The translations under genes were made by a program, and so were the position numbers. Below are positions 48,035-57,118 of a stretch of 64,000 nucleotides of DNA, piece by piece (the first letter of the stretch is position 1; each line of letters begins with the position of its first letter). Source of the DNA: Vibrio sp. MedPE-SWchi (lineage in GTDB: Bacteria > Pseudomonadota > Gammaproteobacteria > Enterobacterales > Vibrionaceae); NCBI GenBank assembly GCA_001874155.1, contig MPDB01000010.1, positions 1 through 64,000 of the forward strand. The letters run 5' to 3'. A model generated the notes under the pieces. That model made no database searches, had not been told where the DNA came from, and saw only the letters and a program-made list of their open reading frames with translations.

Positions 48035-49726
48035 ATGAAAAAGCTTCTCTTGACCACGAGTATTACAACGATACTTGCTAGTGCAGCAATGCTGCCTTCA
48101 ATGGCGACTGCCAATGATGATGTGGGCGCAAATGCTGAAAAATCAGTGTTGAATATTGCCCCTCGTATGCGTACCTCATGGGTTCGTAACTTTAACCCAT
48201 ATAACCAAACGACGTTTCTTCCGACGACCAATGAGTTTGCCTATGAGCCACTGGCGATATTTAACTCTATGCAAGGGGGCAAAATTCATTACCGCCTTGC
48301 TACGTCTTTAGAGTATGCAGATGACTTGAAGTCTGTAACGTTTACTATCCGTGAAGGTGTTAAATGGTCAGATGGTCAAGAGTTTACCGCGGAAGATGTG
48401 TTGTTTAGCTTCAACATGGTAAAGAGTAATCCAGCACTCGATAGTCGTGCTATTTGGGAGCGCATTAGCGGCGTTGAACTCATTGACTCTCATACCATAA
48501 GATTCGATCTCCCGATGGCGGATGGCGGAGCAGCAATGGAAATCGTTCAAGTTCCTGTTGTTGCTAAGCACGTATGGAAAGACGTCAGTGATCCTATTTC
48601 ATTCACTAACGAAAACCCTGTTGGCACAGGCCCAATGACCGAGATTGAGCGTTTTACGCCGAGAGTATACGTGCAGTGTCGTAACCCACATTACTGGGAT
48701 GCAGAGTCTCTGAAGGTGGACTGTGTTCGCTTACCTCAGCTAGCAAACAACGACCAAGTATTGGCACTTGCGAAGAAAGGGGAACTCGATTGGTTTGGTT
48801 CATTCTTACCTGATATCGACAAAACGTATGTTGCCGATGATGAAGACAATCATAAATATTGGTTCCCAGCGGGCTCGATGGTCGCGTTTAACTTTAACCT
48901 TGAGTCTCAACACGAAGGGAATCGACAAGCCTTTAATAATAAAGAGTTCCGTCGAGCACTTTCAATGGCAATGGATCGTGAGGCGATGGTTGATATTGCG
49001 GGTTATGGCTACCCAACCATCAATGAATACCCATCCGGTCTCGGTGCGGGCTATCACGCATGGAATAATGACCAAGTTGACCAGAAATTTGGGCAGTTTA
49101 CAAAATATAACGTGAAATCGGCTAAGGCACTTTTAGAGTCAGCGGGCTTTAAAGATACCAATGGCGATGGTTATGTGAATAACGCTGACGGTTCAAAAAT
49201 TGAATTCAATATCATTGTGCCAAACGGATGGACTGACTGGGTTAATACGGTTCAGATTGCCGTAGATGGCTTACAAGAAGTTGGTATCAATGCGAAAGTT
49301 CAAACGCCAGAAGCGCCAGCTTGGACTTCGGCACTCATTGATGGTAGCTACGACGCGGGTATTAACTCTTACTATCAAGGTACAACGCCACACTATATGT
49401 ACAACTCGGCGTTCAATGGTGAGCAGCAAGGTAAATCGCGCTTTGCGGTAACTCGCTTTAGTACCCCTGAGCTAGATACATTGCTTGATAGTTTTTATCA
49501 GACGATTGATCCGACAAAACAGAAAAAAGTAATGGATGATATTCAGTATGTGATTGCTGAAAACATGCCTTACGTGCCTGTTTTCAATAACCCGACTTGG
49601 TATCAATACAATGAAAAGCGCTTTGAAGGCTTCTTTAGTGCTGACAACCCAGTGGCTCGTCCTCAAGTTCACCCAGGTGTGCCAGAGCGTCTGCTGCACC
49701 TATTGAGTATTCAACCTAAGTCTTAG
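48035..49726 (+). CDS. ABC transporter substrate-binding protein, family 5, similar to chitobiose-binding protein CBP
   Basis: 563 residues with a signal peptide (MKKLLLTTSITTILASAAML, cleaved near residue 27). A family 5 solute-binding protein (oligopeptide/oligosaccharide): VKWSDGQEFTAEDVLFSF, ENPVGTGPM, VPNGWTDWVNTVQIA. Several blocks match V. cholerae CBP as I remember it (RNFNPY, YVQCRNPHYWDAESLKVDC, IAGYGYPTINEY, PERLLHLL), yet the sequence is clearly not the same protein. CBP binds (GlcNAc)2 and also holds ChiS inactive in the periplasm. The start at 48035 has AAGGA ten bases upstream; the GTG at 48026 is one base from it. Confidence 0.9.
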   Translation: MKKLLLTTSITTILASAAMLPSMATANDDVGANAEKSVLNIAPRMRTSWVRNFNPYNQTTFLPTTNEFAYEPLAIFNSMQGGKIHYRLATSLEYADDLKSVTFTIREGVKWSDGQEFTAEDVLFSFNMVKSNPALDSRAIWERISGVELIDSHTIRFDLPMADGGAAMEIVQVPVVAKHVWKDVSDPISFTNENPVGTGPMTEIERFTPRVYVQCRNPHYWDAESLKVDCVRLPQLANNDQVLALAKKGELDWFGSFLPDIDKTYVADDEDNHKYWFPAGSMVAFNFNLESQHEGNRQAFNNKEFRRALSMAMDREAMVDIAGYGYPTINEYPSGLGAGYHAWNNDQVDQKFGQFTKYNVKSAKALLESAGFKDTNGDGYVNNADGSKIEFNIIVPNGWTDWVNTVQIAVDGLQEVGINAKVQTPEAPAWTSALIDGSYDAGINSYYQGTTPHYMYNSAFNGEQQGKSRFAVTRFSTPELDTLLDSFYQTIDPTKQKKVMDDIQYVIAENMPYVPVFNNPTWYQYNEKRFEGFFSADNPVARPQVHPGVPERLLHLLSIQPKS

Positions 49727-49759
49727 TCGTTTCGTCATCAGTGTGGCTTCTTTAGCCAC

Positions 49760-49791
49760 GAATGAGCTAGGCAATGTCGCCTAGCTCATTC
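49760..49791 (+). other. Strong hairpin between the binding-protein gene and the permease genes
   Basis: GAATGAGCTAGGC, loop AATGTC, GCCTAGCTCATTC: a perfect 13-bp stem followed by CCCCTTTCC, so no T run. Such stems after binding-protein genes protect the upstream mRNA and give more binding protein than permease. Confidence 0.75.
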
Positions 49792-49840
49792 CCCCTTTCC
49801 CAAGAAACACGATAAGCTCAACCGTATTAGGGAGTGAGAT

Positions 49841-50818
49841 ATGGATTTTGTGCTTCGCCGCCTCGCGTTTTACGTGATTGCATTCTTCTTTGCGGCTACT
49901 TTCAATTTTTTTCTGCCCAGATTAATGCCGGGTGACCCCATCATGGTGATGTTTGCTTCTCAAGGAAACCCTTTACCAGTTGAAAGTTTAGAGTCATTAA
50001 AACAAACGTTTGGCTTTGTTGATGGCCCGTTATATTTGCAATACTTTACTTATATTAAAAGTGTATTTACTTGGGATTTAGGTATCTCAGTAAAATTTTA
50101 CCCGCTAGAGGTTAATGAAGTCATCGGTCGTTCGATGATCTGGACACTGTTCCTTGTTGGTACATCAACCCTTATCAGTTTCTTTATCGGCTCAATCTCA
50201 GGCATTGTTGCTGCGTGGAACCGTGGTAGCTGGTTGGACACCATTTTGTCGCCCCTTTCGTTAGTCCTACAGTCGATTCCGGCTGTGGTACTTGCACTCA
50301 CCTTTATGTTCATTTTTGGCGTTGCATTGAATTGGTTCCCGTACTCTTATGCGTACGATATTGAACTTGACCCCGCGTTTACATGGCAATACATCTCCAG
50401 TGTTTTAGAGCACGCCATGATGCCCATTATCTCTTTGGTTATTGTGCAAATTGGCGGTTACTTGCTGACCATCCGTAACAACTTAATCAACATTCTTGGC
50501 GAAGACTACATCATCATGGGCCGCGCAAAAGGAATTTCAGAGCGTCGTGTCATGTTTAATTACGGTGCTCGTAACGCCTTGTTACCCTCAATTACGGCTT
50601 TTGCCATGACCGTTGGTGTTGTCATGGGGGGATCGTTAATCACAGAGGTGGTCTTTAACTACCCAGGGTTAGGTAACACATTATTTGAGGCGATTGTCGC
50701 TCGTGATTATCCGGTTATTCAGGGCCAGTTGCTTATCATGACCATTGCGATGCTCAGTGCCAATTTTGTCGCCGATATGGCCTACGTTTATCTTGATCCT
50801 CGTTTACGTCGCGACTAA
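49841..50818 (+). CDS. ABC transporter permease, DppB type
   Basis: 325 residues, about six membrane helices (first at 5-25). PRLMPGDPIMVMFASQG and the EAA-loop GRAKGISERRVMFNYGARNAL with a final VFNYPGLGNTLFEA are those of the B-type permease of oligopeptide/oligosaccharide importers. It pairs with the next gene, 12 bases later. Confidence 0.92.
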   Translation: MDFVLRRLAFYVIAFFFAATFNFFLPRLMPGDPIMVMFASQGNPLPVESLESLKQTFGFVDGPLYLQYFTYIKSVFTWDLGISVKFYPLEVNEVIGRSMIWTLFLVGTSTLISFFIGSISGIVAAWNRGSWLDTILSPLSLVLQSIPAVVLALTFMFIFGVALNWFPYSYAYDIELDPAFTWQYISSVLEHAMMPIISLVIVQIGGYLLTIRNNLINILGEDYIIMGRAKGISERRVMFNYGARNALLPSITAFAMTVGVVMGGSLITEVVFNYPGLGNTLFEAIVARDYPVIQGQLLIMTIAMLSANFVADMAYVYLDPRLRRD

Positions 50819-50830
50819 TAGGAATTTATT

Positions 50831-51775
50831 ATGAAAGGTTTTATTAAATTACTGGGTCGCAATAAAAAAGTTGCGTTTGGCCTGTCCATTGTCTTGTTTT
50901 ATATCGGAATAGCGCTCGCAGCGCCGTTGTTGACCAGCCACGATGCAAACAAACGCGTTGCTCGACCACATCAAGCGCCAAGTGCTGAGCATGTGATGGG
51001 GACGACGCGGATGGGGCGCGATGTCTACCATCAGTTTATTCAAGGAACGGCGACCTCATTATCTGTTGGTTTGAGTGCGGGGATCATCATTGTGATTCTA
51101 GGAACAGCACTGGGTGTATCGGCGGGTTACTTCGGTGGCAAATTTGATGATGCGGTGAATTTAGTCACCAATATTGCCCTTGTCGTCCCTCAGTTACCGT
51201 TATTGCTGGTTTTAGCTGCGTTTATTGGAGAGGTCAGCCCCTTTACCATTGCTCTGATTATCGGGATGACAAGTTGGGCATGGGGAGCAAGGGTGACTCG
51301 AGCGCAGACTCTATCGCTGCGTAATAAAGAGTTTATTCATGCCAGCGAACTGGCTGGGGAGCCGACTTGGCGGATTATCTTTGTCGAGATCTTGCCTAAT
51401 CTAGCATCGATTATTGGTTTGAACTTCTTAGGCTCTATTATTTTTACCATTATTACCCAAGCAACGATTGAGTTCCTTGGCTTGGGTGACCCACTGTCGA
51501 TTAGTTGGGGAACCATGCTGTACAACGCTCAGAACTCATCGGCCTTGATTGTTGGCGCATGGTGGGAAGTGCTGGTGCCATGTGTTGCGATCGCTATTTT
51601 AGGGATGGGACTTGCTCTACTCAATTTCGGTATAGATGAATTCTCTAATCCACGATTACGCACCTTTACGGGTATGAAAAAGTTCAAGCAACGTATCAAG
51701 CTTATTGAAGAGCGCAAAAAGCAAGCGATGAAATCGCAACCTGATTTAGAAAAAAAGGACGTCATCTATGAGTAA
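50831..51775 (+). CDS. ABC transporter permease, DppC type
   Basis: 314 residues. N-terminal helix (18-40), HVMGTTRMGRDVYHQFIQG typical of the C-type permease, and an EAA loop near HASELAGEPTWRIIFVEILP. A long charged tail (FKQRIKLIEERKKQAMKSQP). It overlaps the first ATPase gene by 8 bases, indicating translational coupling. Confidence 0.92.
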   Translation: MKGFIKLLGRNKKVAFGLSIVLFYIGIALAAPLLTSHDANKRVARPHQAPSAEHVMGTTRMGRDVYHQFIQGTATSLSVGLSAGIIIVILGTALGVSAGYFGGKFDDAVNLVTNIALVVPQLPLLLVLAAFIGEVSPFTIALIIGMTSWAWGARVTRAQTLSLRNKEFIHASELAGEPTWRIIFVEILPNLASIIGLNFLGSIIFTIITQATIEFLGLGDPLSISWGTMLYNAQNSSALIVGAWWEVLVPCVAIAILGMGLALLNFGIDEFSNPRLRTFTGMKKFKQRIKLIEERKKQAMKSQPDLEKKDVIYE

Positions 51776-52592
51776 TACATTAGAAATTAGAAACTTATGC
51801 GTTGACTACTTATTAGAGGAAAGCGAATTTACTGCGGTCAATAATGTCAGTTTCAATATCAAAAAAGGCGAGATTTTTGGTCTTGCTGGTGAGTCTGGCT
51901 GTGGAAAAAGCACCATTGCATTTGCCGTCAGTCGCCTGTTGCAGCCACCTGCTTACATCTCTCAAGGAGAAGTGCTGCTAAACGGCGAAGATACCTTAAA
52001 GATGAATGACAAGCAGATCGCCAATCTGCGTTGGAATAAAGTTAGCATGGTCTTTCAAAGCGCCATGAACAGTTTGAATCCAGTCATTACGGTAGAAGAA
52101 CAATTTCGTGACATGTTCCATAAGCATCGTGGTTATAACCGTGAACAATCGGCTGAAAAAGCCCGCGAGTTATTGACGTTGGTGGGCATCAGCGGAGACC
52201 GCTTATCGGATTACCCTCATCAGTTTTCCGGAGGGATGCGTCAGCGTATTGTGATTGCGATTGGCCTAGCACTGAAGCCAGACTTGCTCATTATGGATGA
52301 ACCAACCACGGCGCTAGATGTGGTCGTTCAGCGTGAAATTTTAATGCAAGTGCATGCGCTACGTAAAGAATTTGGCTTTTCGGTATTGTTTATTACGCAT
52401 GATCTTAGCCTGATGACTCAATTGTGTGATCGAATTGGTGTGATGTTAAAAGGGGAGTTAGTGGAGATTGCGAAAGCGAAGGATATTTTACTTAACCCAC
52501 AACATGCTTACACCAAGAAACTGTGGCAATCCATTCCTGCTGCCTTTGAAAACAAGATGAAACAGGAATTAACTGAGGGGGCACTAGCATGA
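51768..52592 (+). CDS. ABC transporter ATP-binding protein, DppD type
   Basis: 274 residues. Walker A GESGCGKST, Q-loop VFQSAMNSLNP, signature FSGGMRQR, Walker B LLIMDEPTTALD, H-loop FITHDLS. It is shorter than usual DppD (about 325 residues), missing the C-terminal extension with the iron-sulfur cysteine cluster. Its stop overlaps the next start (ATGA). Confidence 0.92.
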   Translation: MSNTLEIRNLCVDYLLEESEFTAVNNVSFNIKKGEIFGLAGESGCGKSTIAFAVSRLLQPPAYISQGEVLLNGEDTLKMNDKQIANLRWNKVSMVFQSAMNSLNPVITVEEQFRDMFHKHRGYNREQSAEKARELLTLVGISGDRLSDYPHQFSGGMRQRIVIAIGLALKPDLLIMDEPTTALDVVVQREILMQVHALRKEFGFSVLFITHDLSLMTQLCDRIGVMLKGELVEIAKAKDILLNPQHAYTKKLWQSIPAAFENKMKQELTEGALA

Positions 52593-53533
52593 GCGAGCTA
52601 AACTACGGTGAAACGATTATCTCAGTTAAGGATATGGTTAAAACCTTTCAAACGGGCAAAGGCGTCAAGAAAAAAGAGGTTAAAGCGCTACGTAATGTTA
52701 GCTTCGATTTAAAAAAAGGGCGAGCGATGGCGTTAGTCGGGGAAAGCGGTTCAGGGAAAAGTACAGTTGCTCGATTATTGACCAAAATGCATCAGCACAC
52801 CAGCGGAGAGGTTTTTTTTAAAGGCGAAGATATTAATCAGATCAACAGCCGTAAGCAGCTAATGGAGTATCGAAAACAGATCCAGATGATTTTCCAAGAC
52901 CCTTACGGTTCGCTTAATCCTGCTCACACTATTTACCATCATATTGCTCGACCGTTATTGACGCACAACCATGTGAAAAACAGTGCCGAAGCTAAAGTTC
53001 GAGTCAATGAATTGTTACAAATGGTGGAACTGGACCCTGAATTGACCGTATCAAAGTTCCCACATCAGCTTTCTGGAGGACAACGACAACGTGTTTCTAT
53101 CGCAAGAGCGGTTGCGGTGGGTGCTGAGGTGATTCTCGCTGATGAACCGACGTCTATGTTGGATGTATCGATTCGACTCGATGTGTTAGACCTTCTTAAA
53201 CGACTTAAAGATGAACAAGGGTTTACGTTTTTATACATCACGCACGACATCGCGACAGCTCGTTATTTTGCGGAAGAGATTGCCATCATGTACCAAGGAC
53301 AAATCGTTGAATTTGGCGACACAGGCAGTGTGATTGATAACCCGCAACACCCGTATACTCAACTGCTGCTTTCAGCGATACCAAACCCATACATCAGTTT
53401 TGAAGAGGCTGCGGAAAGCGGCGCGGAATTGTTAGCAAAAGCGAATGTGATTCGTGAGGCAAGTTTTGCCCCAGTGACTGGTTATAAGCAGTTTGATCAT
53501 AACCATTATGTTGGCGACATTGAGATGGTTTAG
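52589..53533 (+). CDS. ABC transporter ATP-binding protein, DppF type
   Basis: 314 residues. Walker A GESGSGKST, Q-loop IFQDPYGSLNP, signature LSGGQRQR, Walker B ILADEPTSMLD, H-loop YITHDIA. The second ATPase of the heterodimer. It ends the operon; a terminator follows. Unlike the V. cholerae chitobiose operon as I recall it, no GH9, chitobiose phosphorylase or kinase gene follows. Confidence 0.92.
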   Translation: MSELNYGETIISVKDMVKTFQTGKGVKKKEVKALRNVSFDLKKGRAMALVGESGSGKSTVARLLTKMHQHTSGEVFFKGEDINQINSRKQLMEYRKQIQMIFQDPYGSLNPAHTIYHHIARPLLTHNHVKNSAEAKVRVNELLQMVELDPELTVSKFPHQLSGGQRQRVSIARAVAVGAEVILADEPTSMLDVSIRLDVLDLLKRLKDEQGFTFLYITHDIATARYFAEEIAIMYQGQIVEFGDTGSVIDNPQHPYTQLLLSAIPNPYISFEEAAESGAELLAKANVIREASFAPVTGYKQFDHNHYVGDIEMV

Positions 53534-53598
53534 CGCCCGAGATTTAATACGATAAGAGCGCAGAACGGTTAGAGTAACTTAACGCTTAAAACAATGAT

Positions 53599-53638
53599 TA
53601 AGGGCCACTGATGATTCAGTTGCCCTTATACGTTTTTA
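53599..53638 (+). terminator. Terminator of the ABC transporter operon
   Basis: TAAGGGC-C-ACTGA, loop TGAT, TCAGT-T-GCCCTTA (one mismatch), then TACGTTTTTATT. It also lies at the end of the convergent yfbR. Confidence 0.8.
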
Positions 53639-54241
53639 TTAGGTTATTTCGTCGAGTGACAACTCAAAGCTTGGTGCAAATGTCTCTAAGAAATAGACCA
53701 TCTCTTCGGTTTGGCGATCTTTCAGAGTGATGTCTAAACGTTTTTTGGCAAGTGCATATTCGTGGTTGCCTGCGCTGAGCTCTTCTAAGCATTTTAGATA
53801 CGCACAAATAGTGTCGGCTTGTTTTACGACAGCGGCGTCTTCTGGGTGAGCGTCTTGGCTTGTGAGGTAAGGAGCAAAGTCTTCTTGAAACTCTTCTGGA
53901 AGCATTGAGAGCAGTTTTTTCTCTGCCGCAGCTTCAATCTTTTTATACTCTTTTGCTATTTCTGCGTTGTAATATTTTACAGGGGTAGGGAGATCACCCG
54001 TTAGCACCTCACTGGTGTCGTGGTACATCCCCAAAATAGCAATACGTTCAGGGTTCAATTGACCGTTAAATTTCTTGTTTTTAATAACAGCAAGCGCGTG
54101 AGCAACAAACGCGACCTGAAGACTGTGCTCCGAAATGTTTTCTGTCGAAACAGAGCGCATGAGTGGCCAGCGCTGGATCAGCTTCATTCGCGCCAGATGG
54201 GCAAAGAAGTGGCTTTCTTTTGGGTTGTGATTCTCGTCCAT
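53639..54241 (-). CDS. yfbR: 5'-deoxynucleotidase YfbR
   Basis: 200 residues, HD-domain phosphatase that removes phosphate from deoxyribonucleoside 5'-monophosphates. Metal ligands in [32 protein letters not shown] and the later aspartate in [16 protein letters not shown]. The sequence follows E. coli YfbR. In vibrios it normally neighbours the dGTPase gene; here the two are 13 kb apart because of the block in between. Confidence 0.94.
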   Translation of the reverse strand: MDENHNPKESHFFAHLARMKLIQRWPLMRSVSTENISEHSLQVAFVAHALAVIKNKKFNGQLNPERIAILGMYHDTSEVLTGDLPTPVKYYNAEIAKEYKKIEAAAEKKLLSMLPEEFQEDFAPYLTSQDAHPEDAAVVKQADTICAYLKCLEELSAGNHEYALAKKRLDITLKDRQTEEMVYFLETFAPSFELSLDEIT

Positions 54242-54292
54242 AACAGCGTGACTCCTTATATCTGACTTATCAGTCTATGCTTGTTTGGCCCA

Positions 54293-54350
54293 AATAAAAA
54301 TGGACACTTTCTCACTTTAGCAATATTGCCAAAATCAAGACAGTGTCCAT
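54293..54350 (-). terminator. Terminator of alaA
   Basis: Read on the minus strand: ATGGACACT ... AGTGTCCAT (9-bp perfect stem) with an inner GCAATATTGC palindrome, followed by TTTTTATTTG. Confidence 0.8.
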
Positions 54351-54378
54351 GAAGATGTCACCAAACGCTTATTGGTCG

Positions 54379-55593
54379 TTATTGACGATAGGTTGTCAGG
54401 AAGCGCTCAAAACGGCCGATGGCGGTTTCCAAATCTTCAATGTGTGGCAAAGTCACGATGCGGAAATGGTCGGGTTTTGGCCAGTTAAAACCACTGCCTT
54501 GAACGAGCAACACTTTTTCTTGAATTAAGAAATCCAACACCATTTTTTGGTCATCTTTGATGCTGTATTTTTTGGTGTCGATTTTAGGGAACAGATACAT
54601 GGCCCCTTTTGGCTTAACGCAGGAAACGCCAGGAATTTGATTGATGAGTTCCCAAGCTCTATCCCTTTGCTCAAGTAAACGGCCGCCCGGTAGAATAAGC
54701 TCGTTGATACTTTGATAACCACCAAGTGCGGTTTGAATGGCGTGTTGCATCGGTACATTGGCACAAAGGCGCATTGAGGCCAGCATCTCTAAGCCTGCAA
54801 TGTAACCCACAGCCGTATGTTTTGGGCCGGTTAAAAACATCCAGCCCCCGCGGAAACCACACACTCTGTACGCTTTCGAAAGGCCGTTAAAGGTGACCAC
54901 TAACACATCTTCAGTCAGGGTTGCGATAGAGGTATGTGTTGCGCCGTCGTAGAGAACCTTATCGTAGATTTCATCAGCGAAAATGATCAGCTTATGTTTA
55001 CGAGCAATCTCGATAACCTCAAGTAGGAAATCACGGCTGTACACCGCACCTGTTGGGTTATTCGGGTTGATTAGAACGATGCCGCGAGTTTTTGGACCGA
55101 TCTTCTTTTTTATATCATCAAGATCGGGATACCAGTCGGATTCTTCGTCACACATGTAGTGAACGGCTTTACCCCCTGACAGCGCAACAGAGGCAGTCCA
55201 CAGCGGATAGTCGGGCGCAGGAACAAGCATTTCATCGCCATTGTTGAGCAGAGCTTGCATCGCCATAACAATAAGCTCTGAAACCCCATTGCCCACGTAA
55301 ACATCTTCGACATCGAGTGAATGAATGCCTTTTTTCTGGTAATGCTGAACCACCGCTTTTCGAGCGGAGTAAATGCCTTTGGAATCACAGTAACCTTGCG
55401 ATGTTGGAAGATTACGGATTACGTCAACAAGGATTTCATCTGGGGCGTCAAAACCAAATGGGGCGGGGTTTCCAATATTAAGTTTAAGAATTTTATGCCC
55501 TTCTTCTTCCATGCGTTTAGCATGTTTGAGCACTGGACCCCTAATGTCGTAGCAGACATTATCGAGTTTTGACGACATCCCGATATTTTCCAT
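54379..55593 (-). CDS. alaA: Alanine transaminase AlaA
   Basis: 404 residues, PLP fold type I aminotransferase that makes alanine from pyruvate and glutamate. LNIGNPAPFGFDAP start block, VSELIVMAMQALLNNGDEML, INPNNPTGAVYS, FADEIYDKVLYDG and the PLP lysine in FNGLSKAYRVCGFRGGW. It follows E. coli AlaA (YfbQ) throughout, and yfbR-alaA are also neighbours in E. coli. Divergent from menF. Confidence 0.94.
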   Translation of the reverse strand: MENIGMSSKLDNVCYDIRGPVLKHAKRMEEEGHKILKLNIGNPAPFGFDAPDEILVDVIRNLPTSQGYCDSKGIYSARKAVVQHYQKKGIHSLDVEDVYVGNGVSELIVMAMQALLNNGDEMLVPAPDYPLWTASVALSGGKAVHYMCDEESDWYPDLDDIKKKIGPKTRGIVLINPNNPTGAVYSRDFLLEVIEIARKHKLIIFADEIYDKVLYDGATHTSIATLTEDVLVVTFNGLSKAYRVCGFRGGWMFLTGPKHTAVGYIAGLEMLASMRLCANVPMQHAIQTALGGYQSINELILPGGRLLEQRDRAWELINQIPGVSCVKPKGAMYLFPKIDTKKYSIKDDQKMVLDFLIQEKVLLVQGSGFNWPKPDHFRIVTLPHIEDLETAIGRFERFLTTYRQ

Positions 55594-55810
55594 TGTGTAA
55601 TCCCTGAAAATGATTCAAATCTACATTTAAAGTATCCCATTTTTTGATTTGATAGAATTAAAATCTGCTATTAATTGAATTGATGATTATTCTTTGTACG
55701 TTTCTTATCACAGGAATCCTTAAAATTTAGTAGACAACCTTGATCTCATTAAGGTCTATAAATAGAGTATCCACCTAATAATAGTAATATCATCGATATA
55801 CGAGGTTGGT

Positions 55811-57118
55811 TTGGCTCAATTTCATCAAGCAGTGACTGAACTTATTGCACGCGTAAAGAACGCCAAAGAAGGCCAAGTGCGTGTCGTTCAAGTTCTTGAG
55901 AAAAACCCTAATATTGCTTTTATTGATTGGTTGGAAGCCCAGCCCATCTTTCCCAAATTCTATTGGCAGTCGCGTGATACACGTGAAGAAGTCGTCGCCC
56001 TTGGACAACTCTATACTTTTTCCGATCTTGCTCCAGCATACGCTATTTTGGGCGCTGATCAGCGTATATGGGGCGGTCGTTCATTTGATGGAAACACTGA
56101 AAAAAACAGGCGCTGTATGCCGTCTTTTTTCTTCTTGCCGCAAGTCGAGTTGATTCGATTTGACGATACCTGGGCATTGGCGGCGAATATCACAAGAGAA
56201 AAAAACAGAACACTTGCCACACTCAGCAAGCTGCACAGTGACGTATCGCCTATTCACCCGCTTTCTTCCCACATAACAAGCATTGAACACACGCCTAGCA
56301 ATAATGAATGGGATCAGTTAGTGGGGAAAGTGCTCGCGGGTATTGGGCAGGGAGACTTCAAAAAAGTCGTATTGGCTAGAAAAACGGTACTCGATCTTGA
56401 TAAACCCGTCAGCGCAGCCCAATTGCTTAAGGCAAGTTATCAGCAAAATCATCACAGCTTTCACTTTCTCATGTCGTTAGACCAAAAACACAGCTTTATG
56501 GGGTCTACGCCTGAAAGGCTCTATTCACGAGTAGGGCAAGAACTCCATACCGAAGCGCTTGCTGGAACCATTGGTCGTGGTGACAACGCTACGCAAGACA
56601 TGAAGTTGGCTAACTGGTTATCCCAAGACACTAAAAACCTGAATGAAAATCAATATGTTGTGGACGATATTGTTGACCGTTTATCACCGCACTCTGAAGA
56701 GATTGACGTTGAAGCGGACACCCGCTTAGTGAGGCTGCGCAAGGTTCAACACCTCAAAAGAAGCATTCGAGCGCAGCTTTATAAAGGCACGAATGGGGTT
56801 CAATTATTAAGTGCTCTGCAGCCAACAGCCGCAGTTGCTGGGCTTCCTCGTGAAGAATCCATTAATTTCATTCGCGCGAACGAACCTTTTTCAAGGGGTT
56901 GGTACGCAGGCTCTGTGGGCTATGTCAGCCATCAAAAGGCTGAATTTTGTGTCGCCATTCGTAGCGCTTTGGTGGTGAATAACCAAGTTCAATTGTTTGC
57001 GGGCGCTGGCATTGTTCCTGGATCCGTTGCGAGCCATGAATGGCAGGAGTTAGATAAAAAAATGTCAACGCTACTTTCTCTCATTTCCGACAGCGCACCA
57101 TTAGGAGTGGCTTCATGA
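55811..57118 (+). CDS. menF: Isochorismate synthase MenF
   Basis: 435 residues. First step of menaquinone synthesis (chorismate to isochorismate). The chorismate-binding domain fills the C-terminal 260 residues: KVVLARKTVLDL, LYSRVGQELHTEALAGTIGR, HLKRSIRAQL, LQPTAAVAGLPREE and FCVAIRSALV with the final GAGIVPGS. TTG start with GAGG five bases upstream. First gene of the men operon, overlapping menD by 4 bases. Confidence 0.93.
   Translation: MAQFHQAVTELIARVKNAKEGQVRVVQVLEKNPNIAFIDWLEAQPIFPKFYWQSRDTREEVVALGQLYTFSDLAPAYAILGADQRIWGGRSFDGNTEKNRRCMPSFFFLPQVELIRFDDTWALAANITREKNRTLATLSKLHSDVSPIHPLSSHITSIEHTPSNNEWDQLVGKVLAGIGQGDFKKVVLARKTVLDLDKPVSAAQLLKASYQQNHHSFHFLMSLDQKHSFMGSTPERLYSRVGQELHTEALAGTIGRGDNATQDMKLANWLSQDTKNLNENQYVVDDIVDRLSPHSEEIDVEADTRLVRLRKVQHLKRSIRAQLYKGTNGVQLLSALQPTAAVAGLPREESINFIRANEPFSRGWYAGSVGYVSHQKAEFCVAIRSALVVNNQVQLFAGAGIVPGSVASHEWQELDKKMSTLLSLISDSAPLGVAS

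Noticed and set aside
40593..53533. Mobile element carrying the accessory block
   Set aside because: No integrase, transposase, terminal repeat or tRNA attachment site was found at either edge.
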